From Candidatus Pacearchaeota archaeon (lineage in GTDB: Archaea > Nanobdellota > Nanobdellia > Pacearchaeales > GW2011-AR1): a DNA stretch of 12,789 bases. Of this stretch, positions 1 to 5,733 are shown in pieces. A program made the position numbers and the translations under genes. The number at the start of each line of letters is the position of its first letter. The stretch's first letter is position 1. Below the pieces are notes generated by a model. It worked only from the letters and a program-made list of their open reading frames with translations. It had not been told where the DNA came from and made no database searches. The DNA lies in NCBI GenBank assembly GCA_016234065.1, contig JACQLJ010000008.1, positions 1 through 12,789 of the forward strand, in the 5' to 3' direction.

Positions 1-71
<71 letters not shown>

Positions 72-90
72 AATTTCTAGAAATTTTGTG

Positions 91-100
91 TTTATAAAAG
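91..100 (-). promoter_or_regulatory. TATA-like element of the 5S rRNA gene
   Basis: Minus-strand CTTTTATAAA lies 20-29 nt upstream of the estimated 5S start, the normal archaeal TATA distance. It is in the ~36-nt gap between the stop codon of the Cys-rich gene and the 5S gene, so the 5S RNA can be transcribed on its own. Confidence 0.6.
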
Positions 101-107
101 TTATTAT

Positions 108-1205
108 TTAACCAAATATATTCTTAAACCACTCAAGAATTTTCTCTATTAAGCCAGGACTTACACACTTTCCGGAAACGCAAAAATTACTTGAGCATTC
201 AAAGTTATTTTCACAAAAAGAATCCTCTTTGAATTGTGGTTCAAAGGTGCTTTTATCAGAACAATATTCTCCGTCTTTTCTATAACTGAATGGATAACAT
301 TTTCCATCTAGAGGACAACTATCTTTACAGATTGTTATCTCTTTATCCGGGAAAATTGGGGAAGGAAGAGGAATAAATGTTTCATTATCAGGAATTTTTA
401 TACTACTATCTTCATCAAGATAACATTCATTGTTAACACTAAAAGAATTTACTCCGCATTTACCACTACTTTTGTCGCAGCGATTTTTACAAAACTCTAA
501 AGTATATTGTTGCCATGTTTCAGAAGTTTTGCAAGAAGTATCATCTTGATTTTTTGATTTCTCTCCATCCTGACATTCCCAATAAGCATATCTAAATCCC
601 TTCCCAGAAAGATCTGTTTTATTAACTTCCCCAGAGATACATTCAAATTTAATAGAGTCAGATCTACCATCATTTAAAGAATAACCATAGCCCCCACAAG
701 TGCTTTTCCAAGTAATTTTTTCTCCATAAGATCCGCTAATCTTAGTAGTGCAACTTTCAACTCCAGAGCAACTTTCTTCACCACCAGCAACATAGCATCT
801 TTGTTCGGTTTTTGAATTTACAAATATACACTTAACTTCTTCTGAAGATGACTCTTTCTCTTTTAGGCATGCGCCGTCCCTACATCCATTTGGGCAGTTG
901 TATTTTATGAATCTGCATGCAGTATCGGTGCATCTTTTATCATTGTCAGAACCATAACAAGCATATTCCAATAAGTCTCCTTCTACTATAGTGTACTCTT
1001 GAGAAGTCCCAGCATTTACTACGCCAGGAGATCCACAATGATCTTTATAATCATACTTCCCATATGTTACATTTCCTTGAGTGTAATAATCTAAACCATT
1101 ATCTGTATCAATACAGGAATATTCTTCCTGTGCAGAAACAAAATTTAATGAAATAAAAAATATGAATGACAAACAAAATAAAAAGAGAACAGATAATTTA
1201 TCCAT
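108..1205 (-). CDS. Cys-rich exported protein with DPANN-type modules, 365 aa
   Basis: Predicted secreted or surface-anchored protein; function unknown. I chose the ATG at 1205 because a TATA element (1231-1239) lies 26-34 nt upstream and because it gives a clean Sec signal peptide: MDK, a hydrophobic core rich in L/F/I, then VSA|QEE (cleavage after residue ~25). An in-frame ATG eight codons upstream (1229) is the alternative. The mature part has 28 cysteines, an even number that would allow full disulfide pairing, in four blocks: residues ~31-113 (ending CPNGCRDGAC), ~126-189 (with TWKSTCGGYGY), ~211-261 (with CGVNSF) and ~293-347 (with KCYPFSYR, then NNFECSSNFC). The C-terminus is an amphipathic stretch, LIEKILEWFKNIFG, which may touch the membrane. 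Three N-x-S/T sequons (NVT, NKT, NET) are present. I recall similar modules in DPANN surface proteins, without a named function. Confidence 0.85.
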   Translation of the reverse strand: MDKLSVLFLFCLSFIFFISLNFVSAQEEYSCIDTDNGLDYYTQGNVTYGKYDYKDHCGSPGVVNAGTSQEYTIVEGDLLEYACYGSDNDKRCTDTACRFIKYNCPNGCRDGACLKEKESSSEEVKCIFVNSKTEQRCYVAGGEESCSGVESCTTKISGSYGEKITWKSTCGGYGYSLNDGRSDSIKFECISGEVNKTDLSGKGFRYAYWECQDGEKSKNQDDTSCKTSETWQQYTLEFCKNRCDKSSGKCGVNSFSVNNECYLDEDSSIKIPDNETFIPLPSPIFPDKEITICKDSCPLDGKCYPFSYRKDGEYCSDKSTFEPQFKEDSFCENNFECSSNFCVSGKCVSPGLIEKILEWFKNIFG

Positions 1206-1230
1206 TTTTGATGAATAATAATAATTCATA

Positions 1231-1239
1231 TTTATAAAT
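1231..1239 (-). promoter_or_regulatory. TATA-like element of the Cys-rich exported protein gene
   Basis: Minus-strand ATTTATAAA lies 26-34 nt before the ATG at 1205, which would give a leaderless or near-leaderless transcript. It directly abuts the partial tRNA copy at 1241-1258, so the upstream part of this promoter is tRNA-derived sequence. Confidence 0.55.
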
Positions 1240-1240
1240 T

Positions 1241-1258
1241 ATGCGGGAAAGAGGATTC
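1241..1258 (-). repeat. 18-bp copy of the tRNA-Leu 3' end (att-like remnant)
   Basis: Plus-strand ATGCGGGAAAGAGGATTC is identical to 1363-1380. In the tRNA-Leu gene those bases cover one base past the gene, the discriminator, the 3' acceptor strand, the 3' T-stem strand and half the T-loop. The two copies are in the same orientation and 122 bp apart, with unrelated sequence between. A partial copy of a tRNA 3' end downstream of the intact tRNA is the usual footprint of integrase-mediated insertion. No integrase is in the window, so this may be a scar or a simple local duplication. Confidence 0.7.
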
Positions 1259-1340
1259 AAATAAAAGACACCTTGCGGTTTCTTTTAGAATTTTCCCTTC
1301 CAGCTTAAACTGATTTAACGAATCCTTTCATTAATCAAAA

Positions 1341-1359
1341 ATGATTCTTTCAGAATCAT
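1341..1359. repeat. Perfect 8-bp inverted repeat downstream of tRNA-Leu
   Basis: ATGATTCT (1341-1348), a 3-nt loop, then AGAATCAT (1352-1359). It begins 5 nt past the 3' end of tRNA-Leu on the minus strand, inside the segment bounded by the two tRNA 3' copies. It could be a 3' trailer hairpin of the tRNA transcript or a recombinase arm-type site. Chance occurrence is possible in such AT-rich DNA. Confidence 0.45.
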
Positions 1360-1363
1360 GAAA

Positions 1364-1447
1364 TGCGGGAAAGAGGATTCGAACCTCCGTAGGCACTAAG
1401 CCACATGATCTTGAGTCATGCCCGTTTGACCGCTCCGGCATTCCCGC
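1364..1447 (-). tRNA. tRNA-Leu (anticodon CAA)
   Basis: Minus-strand acceptor GCGGGAA (1447-1441) pairs with TTCCCGC (1371-1365), with discriminator A at 1364. The anticodon stem CATGA/TCATG encloses loop CTCAAGA, giving anticodon CAA. A long variable arm of class II type and a T-arm with GGTTCGAATCC are present. Length is 84 nt, no intron is seen and CCA is not encoded. It is divergent from tRNA-Arg across a 54-nt promoter region. Confidence 0.95.
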
Positions 1448-1501
1448 ATTAAAACACCTAAATCAGCATCTTTAAAAAACTTTTATAATTCTCAATAATA
1501 A
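1448..1501. promoter_or_regulatory. Shared divergent promoter of tRNA-Leu and tRNA-Arg
   Basis: This 54-nt AT-rich gap separates two divergent tRNA genes. A palindromic TTTAAA (1471-1476) lies at its centre, about 24-26 nt from both mature tRNA 5' ends, so one TATA element could serve both directions. A second TATA-like TTTTATAAT (1481-1489) is closer to tRNA-Arg and could instead be read by tRNA-Leu on the other strand. Assignment rests on spacing only. Confidence 0.55.
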
Positions 1502-1575
1502 GCCCGGGTAGCTCAGTCGGATAGAGCATCAGGTTCCTAACCTGAGGGTCGCAGGTTCAAATCCTGTCTCGGGCG
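1502..1575 (+). tRNA. tRNA-Arg (anticodon CCT)
   Basis: Acceptor GCCCGGG (1502-1508) pairs with CTCGGGC (1568-1574, one G-U pair), with discriminator G at 1575. D-arm GCTCAGTCGGATAGAGC and anticodon stem TCAGG/CCTGA enclose loop TTCCTAA, giving anticodon CCT, which reads AGG. T-arm has GCAGGTTCAAATCCTG. Length is 74 nt with no intron and no encoded CCA. Confidence 0.95.
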
Positions 1576-1591
1576 TATCATCAGGATTTGA

Positions 1592-1603
1592 TTAATTAAA
1601 ATA
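1592..1603 (+). promoter_or_regulatory. Possible TATA element of the structured RNA candidate
   Basis: TTAATTAAAATA lies about 25 nt upstream of ~1620, where the first hairpin unit begins (GTTTCTATGCG). It would let the RNA be transcribed independently of tRNA-Arg, which ends at 1575. The region is generally AT-rich, so support is weak. Confidence 0.35.
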
Positions 1604-1614
1604 GAAAACAATCT

Positions 1615-1780
1615 TGGTCGTTTCTATGCGATTTCACCAGAGGCAGTTGGAAATCGCCTTCAACATCTTAGGAAATCAGGGTTCTAAGGGCTTCTGTGCG
1701 GATTCCGTCGGAGGCAATGAAAGAATCCGCCGTTCAGTGCTTAGAGGAGATTAGAAAAGAACCAGCGGGTTCTTTTCATG
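1615..1780 (+). ncRNA. Candidate structured RNA: two homologous hairpin units plus a 3' hairpin
   Basis: No convincing reading frame covers this stretch between two tRNA genes, and its base composition is more balanced than the surrounding spacers. Unit 1 has a perfect 8-bp stem, GCGATTTC (1628-1635) with GAAATCGC (1650-1657). Unit 2 has GCGGATTC (1698-1705) with GAATCCGC (1723-1730). The units are 70 nt apart and align along their length: TTCT(A/G)TGCG before the stem, GAGGCA in the loop, CGCC after the stem, and CTTAG 9 nt past it. In unit 2 a lower stem CTAAG (1684-1688)/CTTAG (1740-1744) flanks a symmetric 9 x 9 nt internal loop. A 10-bp hairpin follows at 1754-1777. An H/ACA-type pseudouridylation guide is one possibility, because pocket plus lower stem measures 14 nt, but no ACA box follows. 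Ends and strand are estimates; I do not recognise the family. Confidence 0.55.
1754..1777. repeat. Perfect 10-bp hairpin before tRNA-Gly
   Basis: GAAAAGAACC (1754-1763), loop AGCG, GGTTCTTTTC (1768-1777). It follows the tandem hairpin units and precedes the tRNA-Gly promoter, so it may close the 3' end of the upstream RNA. No T-run follows, so it does not look like a bacterial-type terminator. Confidence 0.6.
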
Positions 1781-1785
1781 GAAAA

Positions 1786-1796
1786 CTTTATTAAAC
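1786..1796 (+). promoter_or_regulatory. TATA-like element for tRNA-Gly and probably secFD
   Basis: CTTTATTAAAC lies 24-34 nt upstream of the tRNA-Gly 5' end. No other TATA-like element is visible between the tRNA and secF, so this promoter may drive tRNA-Gly, secF and secD as one transcript. Confidence 0.45.
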
Positions 1797-1819
1797 AAAT
1801 CCGGGCTATTTTTAGATAA

Positions 1820-1890
1820 GCGCGAGTGGTCTAACGGTATGACATTTGCCTTCCAAGCAAATTGCCTGGGTTCAACTCCCAGCTCGCGCA
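1820..1890 (+). tRNA. tRNA-Gly (anticodon TCC)
   Basis: Acceptor GCGCGAG (1820-1826) pairs with CTCGCGC (1883-1889), with discriminator A at 1890. Anticodon stem TTTGC/GCAAA encloses loop CTTCCAA, giving anticodon TCC. T-arm is CTGGGTTCAACTCCCAG. Length is 71 nt with no intron and no encoded CCA. The secF start codon is only 9 nt downstream. Confidence 0.95.
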
Positions 1891-1899
1891 TTCATCAAA

Positions 1900-2790
1900 A
1901 TGGAAGAACAAAAAACAAAAAAAACATTCAGCAGTTTTTATGACAAATACTACAAGTTGTTTCTTATATTGCCTGCTATGGCAATTATTTTTTCACTGAT
2001 TTACATGTTTTTTTTCTATTCAACTAACGGCGATCTTTTTTACAAGGACTTTTCACTTACAGGAGGAACATCAATAACTATTTTAGGAAAAATTGATGGG
2101 TCATCTTTGAAAAATTCTCTTTCAGACAAATTAGATGGGCTAAACACGATTGTTGTTTATGATATTTCTACCAGGGAGCAAACTGCTTTAATTGTTCAGA
2201 CAAAGACAGATACGGAGGAAGTAAAGAAGATACTAGAGTCATATCTTGGCTATTCGCTTGATGGTGAAAACAGCAGCGTAGAGTTTATATCCTCTGCATT
2301 GGGCCAGAGTTTTTATCAACAACTATTGATAGCGATTTTCGTTTCGTTTTTTTTAATGGCTTCTGTGATTTTCCTGATTTTTAGGAATTTTGTGCCCTCT
2401 TTCGCAGTTATTATTTCTGCATTTGCAGACATCCTCATGACTATGGTTGCTGTTAATCTACTGGGGATAAAAATCTCAGGTGCAGGAATTGTCGCTTTTC
2501 TTATGCTTATAGGATACAGCGTGGACACAGACATTCTCCTCACAAATCGGCTATTGAAAAGATATCATGAAGGAACAATAAACACTGCTTTGTTTGGCGC
2601 ATTCAAAACAGGCATGACGATGACTTTGGCAGCTCTTTTAGCAATTATCTTTGCACTGATTGTCTCAAGTTTCTTTTCAGTCGTCTTGACTCAAATTTTT
2701 ACAATACTGATGATTGGCTTATTTTTAGACATATTTAACACATGGATTACAAACGCTTCACTACTTAAATGGCATCTGGAGAAAAAATGA
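1900..2790 (+). CDS. secF: Protein translocase subunit SecF, 296 aa
   Basis: RND-family membrane subunit that works with SecD to help pull proteins out through the SecYE channel. TM1 is at residues ~19-40, followed by the SecF signature FSLTGGTSI (TGGT at 54-57), an extracytoplasmic domain to ~residue 135, then five more hydrophobic segments. GYSVDTDILLTNR (205-217) is the conserved archaeal SecF TM4 motif with its Asp residues. The start is the ATG at 1900; the same frame is open 18 codons further upstream, but that ATG lies inside tRNA-Gly and would translate the tRNA. The gene is 9 nt downstream of tRNA-Gly and its TGA overlaps the secD ATG, so expression of secF and secD is probably translationally coupled. 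The secF-secD order is the common archaeal one. Confidence 0.96.
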   Translation: MEEQKTKKTFSSFYDKYYKLFLILPAMAIIFSLIYMFFFYSTNGDLFYKDFSLTGGTSITILGKIDGSSLKNSLSDKLDGLNTIVVYDISTREQTALIVQTKTDTEEVKKILESYLGYSLDGENSSVEFISSALGQSFYQQLLIAIFVSFFLMASVIFLIFRNFVPSFAVIISAFADILMTMVAVNLLGIKISGAGIVAFLMLIGYSVDTDILLTNRLLKRYHEGTINTALFGAFKTGMTMTLAALLAIIFALIVSSFFSVVLTQIFTILMIGLFLDIFNTWITNASLLKWHLEKK

Positions 2791-4307
2791 AAATTTTATG
2801 GAGAATATGGTTTTTAGCGTTTGTTTTGCTGTTATCTGTTTTATCAATATTTGGTTCGCCAACAAATCTTTTCAAAATAGGAGTTTTAATTACTGGTGTT
2901 GAAAAAAATTCAACCGCTTTTGATCAGGGGTTAAGAGAAGACCAGATTATAATTTCAGTTGATGGTCAAGAAATAAAAAATCTTGACGACTACACGAGAA
3001 TTCTTAGCGCTAAATTTAATGGAACAGAAGTAAAAACAATCATCACCACTTCTGATTCAGAAATAATTTTATTTTCTAACAACCCTCCAGAAATAAGTGT
3101 TTCAGAATTGAAAAAAACTAAAATAAAAACAGGTCTGGATATTTCAGGCGGTTCAAGGGCTTTAGTCAATGCGCAGGAAAAAAAACTTAACTTTGATGAA
3201 GCAAATGAATTAAAGGAAGTAATTACAAATCGCCTAAATGTTTATGGTATAGAAGATATAAGAGTATCAACTGTTAATGATTTATCTGGAGAGTATTACA
3301 TAAAAATAGAAATCCCCGGCGCAACTCCAAGTGAACTCAAAGAATTAATTTCTCAGCAAGGAAAATTTGAAGCCAAAATAGGAAATGAAACTATTTTCGT
3401 GGGAGGAAAAGACATCGCCTCTGTTTCTAGATCAGGACAAGATGCAGTAATTGAAGGATGCCAGCAATCACAAGAAGGTTATTCTTGCAATTTTAGATTC
3501 CCAATCTACATCACAGAAGAAGCGGCAAAAAGACAAGCAGAGTTAACTAAGAATTTGGATGTTGTCGTTACACCTCAAGGAAATTATCTATCAAAAAAAT
3601 TAGACCTTTTTTTAGATGATGGTTTAGTTGATTCTTTATTTATCAGCGAAGGTCTTAAAGGGAGGATAGAAACCCAGATTTCAATTGAAGGAAGCGGTTC
3701 AGGAAACACCGAAGAGGAAGCGAGAGATAACTCAAAAGAAGAAATGAATAAACTCCAAGCAATTTTAGTCACTGGAAGTTTGCCTTACAAATTAGAAGTG
3801 TCTAAATTAGACACAATCTCTCCTGTGCTTGGTAAAGAATTCATAAATTCAATATTTTTAGCAGGAATAGCGGCGATAGTTGCGGTCTCAATCTTTATAT
3901 TTGTCAGATACAGAAAATTCAAACTTTCCTTGGCTATGCTTTTTACAAGTTTCTCTGAGGTTGTGATAATTTTAGGCATCGCTGCTCTTTTTAGATGGGA
4001 CTTGGATTTGCTTGCAATAGCAGGAATCCTTGTTACTATAGGGACCGGAATAGACCAGCAGATAATAATAATAGACGAATCTAAACAAAAGACCTTTTCA
4101 ACTTTAAAACAACGCCTGAAAGGAGCAATATACATAATCCTTGGCGCATACTTCACAGGACTTGCTTCACTGCTTCCGTTATTCTTTAATTTTGTCGGTG
4201 CCGGATTTTTCAAGGGATTTGCAATAACTACTTTGATTGGTATAACTGCAGGAATCCTAGTGACAAGGCCTGCATTCTCAGAGATAGTTGAACTCATTGG
4301 TGAATGA
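2787..4307 (+). CDS. secD: Protein translocase subunit SecD with PDZ-like domain, 506 aa
   Basis: Membrane partner of SecF in Sec-dependent export. I chose the ATG at 2787 because it overlaps the secF stop as ATGA and has GGAG about 6 nt before it; an ATG at 2769 would add six residues. TM1 is residues ~4-22. Residues ~30-97 look like a PDZ domain: IGVLITGVEKNSTA, then GLREDQIIISVDGQEI, where PDZ proteins usually have GL+xGDxIxxxxGxxI. The SecD signature GLDISGGS follows at 116-123, then the extracytoplasmic domain to ~residue 345. C-terminal TM segments carry GTGIDQQIIIIDES (419-432), the archaeal SecD motif. A T6 run follows the stop directly. I am unsure how widespread the PDZ insertion is among archaeal SecD proteins. 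Confidence 0.95.
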   Translation: MKILWRIWFLAFVLLLSVLSIFGSPTNLFKIGVLITGVEKNSTAFDQGLREDQIIISVDGQEIKNLDDYTRILSAKFNGTEVKTIITTSDSEIILFSNNPPEISVSELKKTKIKTGLDISGGSRALVNAQEKKLNFDEANELKEVITNRLNVYGIEDIRVSTVNDLSGEYYIKIEIPGATPSELKELISQQGKFEAKIGNETIFVGGKDIASVSRSGQDAVIEGCQQSQEGYSCNFRFPIYITEEAAKRQAELTKNLDVVVTPQGNYLSKKLDLFLDDGLVDSLFISEGLKGRIETQISIEGSGSGNTEEEARDNSKEEMNKLQAILVTGSLPYKLEVSKLDTISPVLGKEFINSIFLAGIAAIVAVSIFIFVRYRKFKLSLAMLFTSFSEVVIILGIAALFRWDLDLLAIAGILVTIGTGIDQQIIIIDESKQKTFSTLKQRLKGAIYIILGAYFTGLASLLPLFFNFVGAGFFKGFAITTLIGITAGILVTRPAFSEIVELIGE

Positions 4308-4313
4308 TTTTTT
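4308..4313 (+). terminator. T6 terminator candidate after secD
   Basis: Six T residues begin at the base after the secD stop codon. Archaeal RNA polymerase stops at short T-runs without needing a hairpin. The 61-nt gap then leads to a separately promoted flippase gene. Confidence 0.45.
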
Positions 4314-4339
4314 CACAAGACAAAGAGTGTTTCATAAAG

Positions 4340-4349
4340 AATAAAAATG
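4340..4349 (+). promoter_or_regulatory. Possible TATA element of the flippase gene
   Basis: AATAAAAATG lies 20-29 nt before the ATG at 4369, within the short gap after the secD T6 run. The match to a TATA consensus is only fair; it is supported mainly by position. Confidence 0.35.
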
Positions 4350-4368
4350 CTTTACACTTTTCTTTGAG

Positions 4369-5733
4369 ATGAACTATTTCAGCGATAGTATTAAAACTTA
4401 CAAAGAATTTTTTATAAAAATAATCAACCGAAATTTTTTAGGTTATGATGGCATCGCCTTAAAGAATTATAGTTACCAGTTTGGCATTAATATGGTATCA
4501 AGAATAGGCGGCTTTTTTTATACTATTATAATCGCAAGATTGCTGATGCCAGAGCTTTTTGGATTGTATAGTTTGGCTTTTTCAACCATCTTGATTTTCA
4601 TGGCATTTTCTGACTTGGGTGTTGGAGACACTTCATTAAGATTTATTTCAAGGGAGCTTGGAAGAAAAAACTATTTAAAAGCAAAGAGTTATTTCAATTA
4701 TCTTCTTAAACTGAAAATTTATATAACTTTTTTTGCAGTTTTTCTTCTATTAATTTCAGCAAGAATTATATCTGAAAATTATTACCATAAACCAATATTT
4801 TTGGCCTTACTTGCCGGATGTTTATACATAATTTTTACAAGTTTCAGTTCTTTTTTGTATTCCATCGCTCAGTGTTCAAACAAATTCCGAGCAGTTTTCT
4901 ATAAAGAAAATCTTTTTCAGTTTACAAGGATAATTTTGATACCTACCATAATTGTTTTTTCAATTAAAGCCGTTGTAGACACAGACAGAATTCTGTTTAA
5001 TATAGTGTTAGGGTTGTCTTTTGCTTCTTTGCTTACTTTGGTCTTTTTAGCTTTGTATATGAAGAATGAAATAAGATACTTATCAGGAGAAGCTGGAATT
5101 CTCTCAGCAAAAGAAAAAGATAAAGTTAAGAAATTTATTTTAGCTATTTCAATAACTTCTTTTTGCGGGATTACTTCCTTGTACACTGATATTTTTATAC
5201 TTGGAAGGTTTGTTTCTCCGGAGTTTATTGGAAATTACACTGCAGCATTTAGCCTTATTGGGGCCGCAGTCCCATTAATAACTTTTTCAGTGGCCGTGGC
5301 TCCAATATTAAACCGATTGAGGAGAAAAGAAATGGAATTTTTCTTCAAAAAAATATTAACTCTTTCTTTGATGCTTTCTTTATTAGGTTTTTTACTTGTA
5401 TTTGTTTTTTCTGAACATATAATAAACATTATTTTTGGAGAAGAATATGTATATGCTTCTGGAATTCTTAGAATACTTTGTTTCTTATTCTTTTCAATGC
5501 CATTAGTTAGTTTGTATGTCACATATTTTACAGCTATAGGCAAACCTTTTTTGATTACCAAAATAATATTAATTTTCACAATCGTAAACGTTGTTTTAAA
5601 TTGGGCTATAGTTTCATATCTATCAAATTACAGTGAAATGCTTGCAACATATGGTGCAGCAATAGCAACTAGCGTCAGTGGAGGAATTTATATACTACTT
5701 ATTTTAATGCATAAAAAATCAGTTGATAAATAA
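4369..5733 (+). CDS. Polysaccharide flippase (Wzx-like, MOP superfamily), 454 aa
   Basis: Polytopic membrane protein predicted to flip lipid-linked oligosaccharide to the outer face of the membrane. Evidence: after a polar N-terminus, SYQFGINMVSRIGGFFYTII followed by ARLLMPELFGLYSLA is the typical opening helix and loop of the polysaccharide-transporter family, and DLGVGDTSLRFISREL is the typical loop after TM2. Roughly 12-14 hydrophobic helices run through the protein, and FISREL/GRKNYLKAK sits in the cytosolic loop. Length (454 aa) fits the family (400-500). It opens the sugar locus and meets the methyltransferase-cupin gene tail to tail with no base between the stop codons. The substrate cannot be told from sequence; an O-antigen/teichoic-acid type exporter is the family label. 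Confidence 0.88.
   Translation: MNYFSDSIKTYKEFFIKIINRNFLGYDGIALKNYSYQFGINMVSRIGGFFYTIIIARLLMPELFGLYSLAFSTILIFMAFSDLGVGDTSLRFISRELGRKNYLKAKSYFNYLLKLKIYITFFAVFLLLISARIISENYYHKPIFLALLAGCLYIIFTSFSSFLYSIAQCSNKFRAVFYKENLFQFTRIILIPTIIVFSIKAVVDTDRILFNIVLGLSFASLLTLVFLALYMKNEIRYLSGEAGILSAKEKDKVKKFILAISITSFCGITSLYTDIFILGRFVSPEFIGNYTAAFSLIGAAVPLITFSVAVAPILNRLRRKEMEFFFKKILTLSLMLSLLGFLLVFVFSEHIINIIFGEEYVYASGILRILCFLFFSMPLVSLYVTYFTAIGKPFLITKIILIFTIVNVVLNWAIVSYLSNYSEMLATYGAAIATSVSGGIYILLILMHKKSVDK
5713..5718 (-). terminator. T6 run (minus strand) inside the flippase 3' end
   Basis: Six A residues on the plus strand, part of Lys-Lys codons of the flippase, form a T6 run on the minus strand 16-21 nt past the stop of the methyltransferase-cupin gene. 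With no spacer available, this is the first plausible stop signal for that transcript. Confidence 0.4.

Noticed and set aside
1241..1258. Second, degraded tRNA-Leu gene
   Set aside because: Only the 3' 18 bases match; no anticodon arm, D-arm or 5' acceptor strand follows.
1754..1777. Hairpin as a bacterial-type intrinsic terminator
   Set aside because: The stem is followed by ATGGAAAA, with no T-run.
1615..1780. Box C/D guide RNA or a known riboswitch in the tandem-hairpin region
   Set aside because: No RTGATGA/CTGA box pair is present, and the sequence does not match the glycine, fluoride or c-di-GMP riboswitch cores as I know them.
1846..1899. Upstream extension of secF starting at an ATG at 1846
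   Set aside because: Those 18 codons lie in the tRNA-Gly gene, and the SecF-like sequence begins only after the ATG at 1900.
3785..4297. 170-codon open frame on the minus strand opposite secD
   Set aside because: It is antisense to the conserved transmembrane region of SecD, has no recognisable motif or promoter, and looks like a shadow of codon usage.
5235..5579. 114-codon minus-strand frame opposite the flippase
   Set aside because: It is antisense to conserved membrane helices and has a Lys/Ile-rich, low-complexity translation typical of AT-rich shadow frames.
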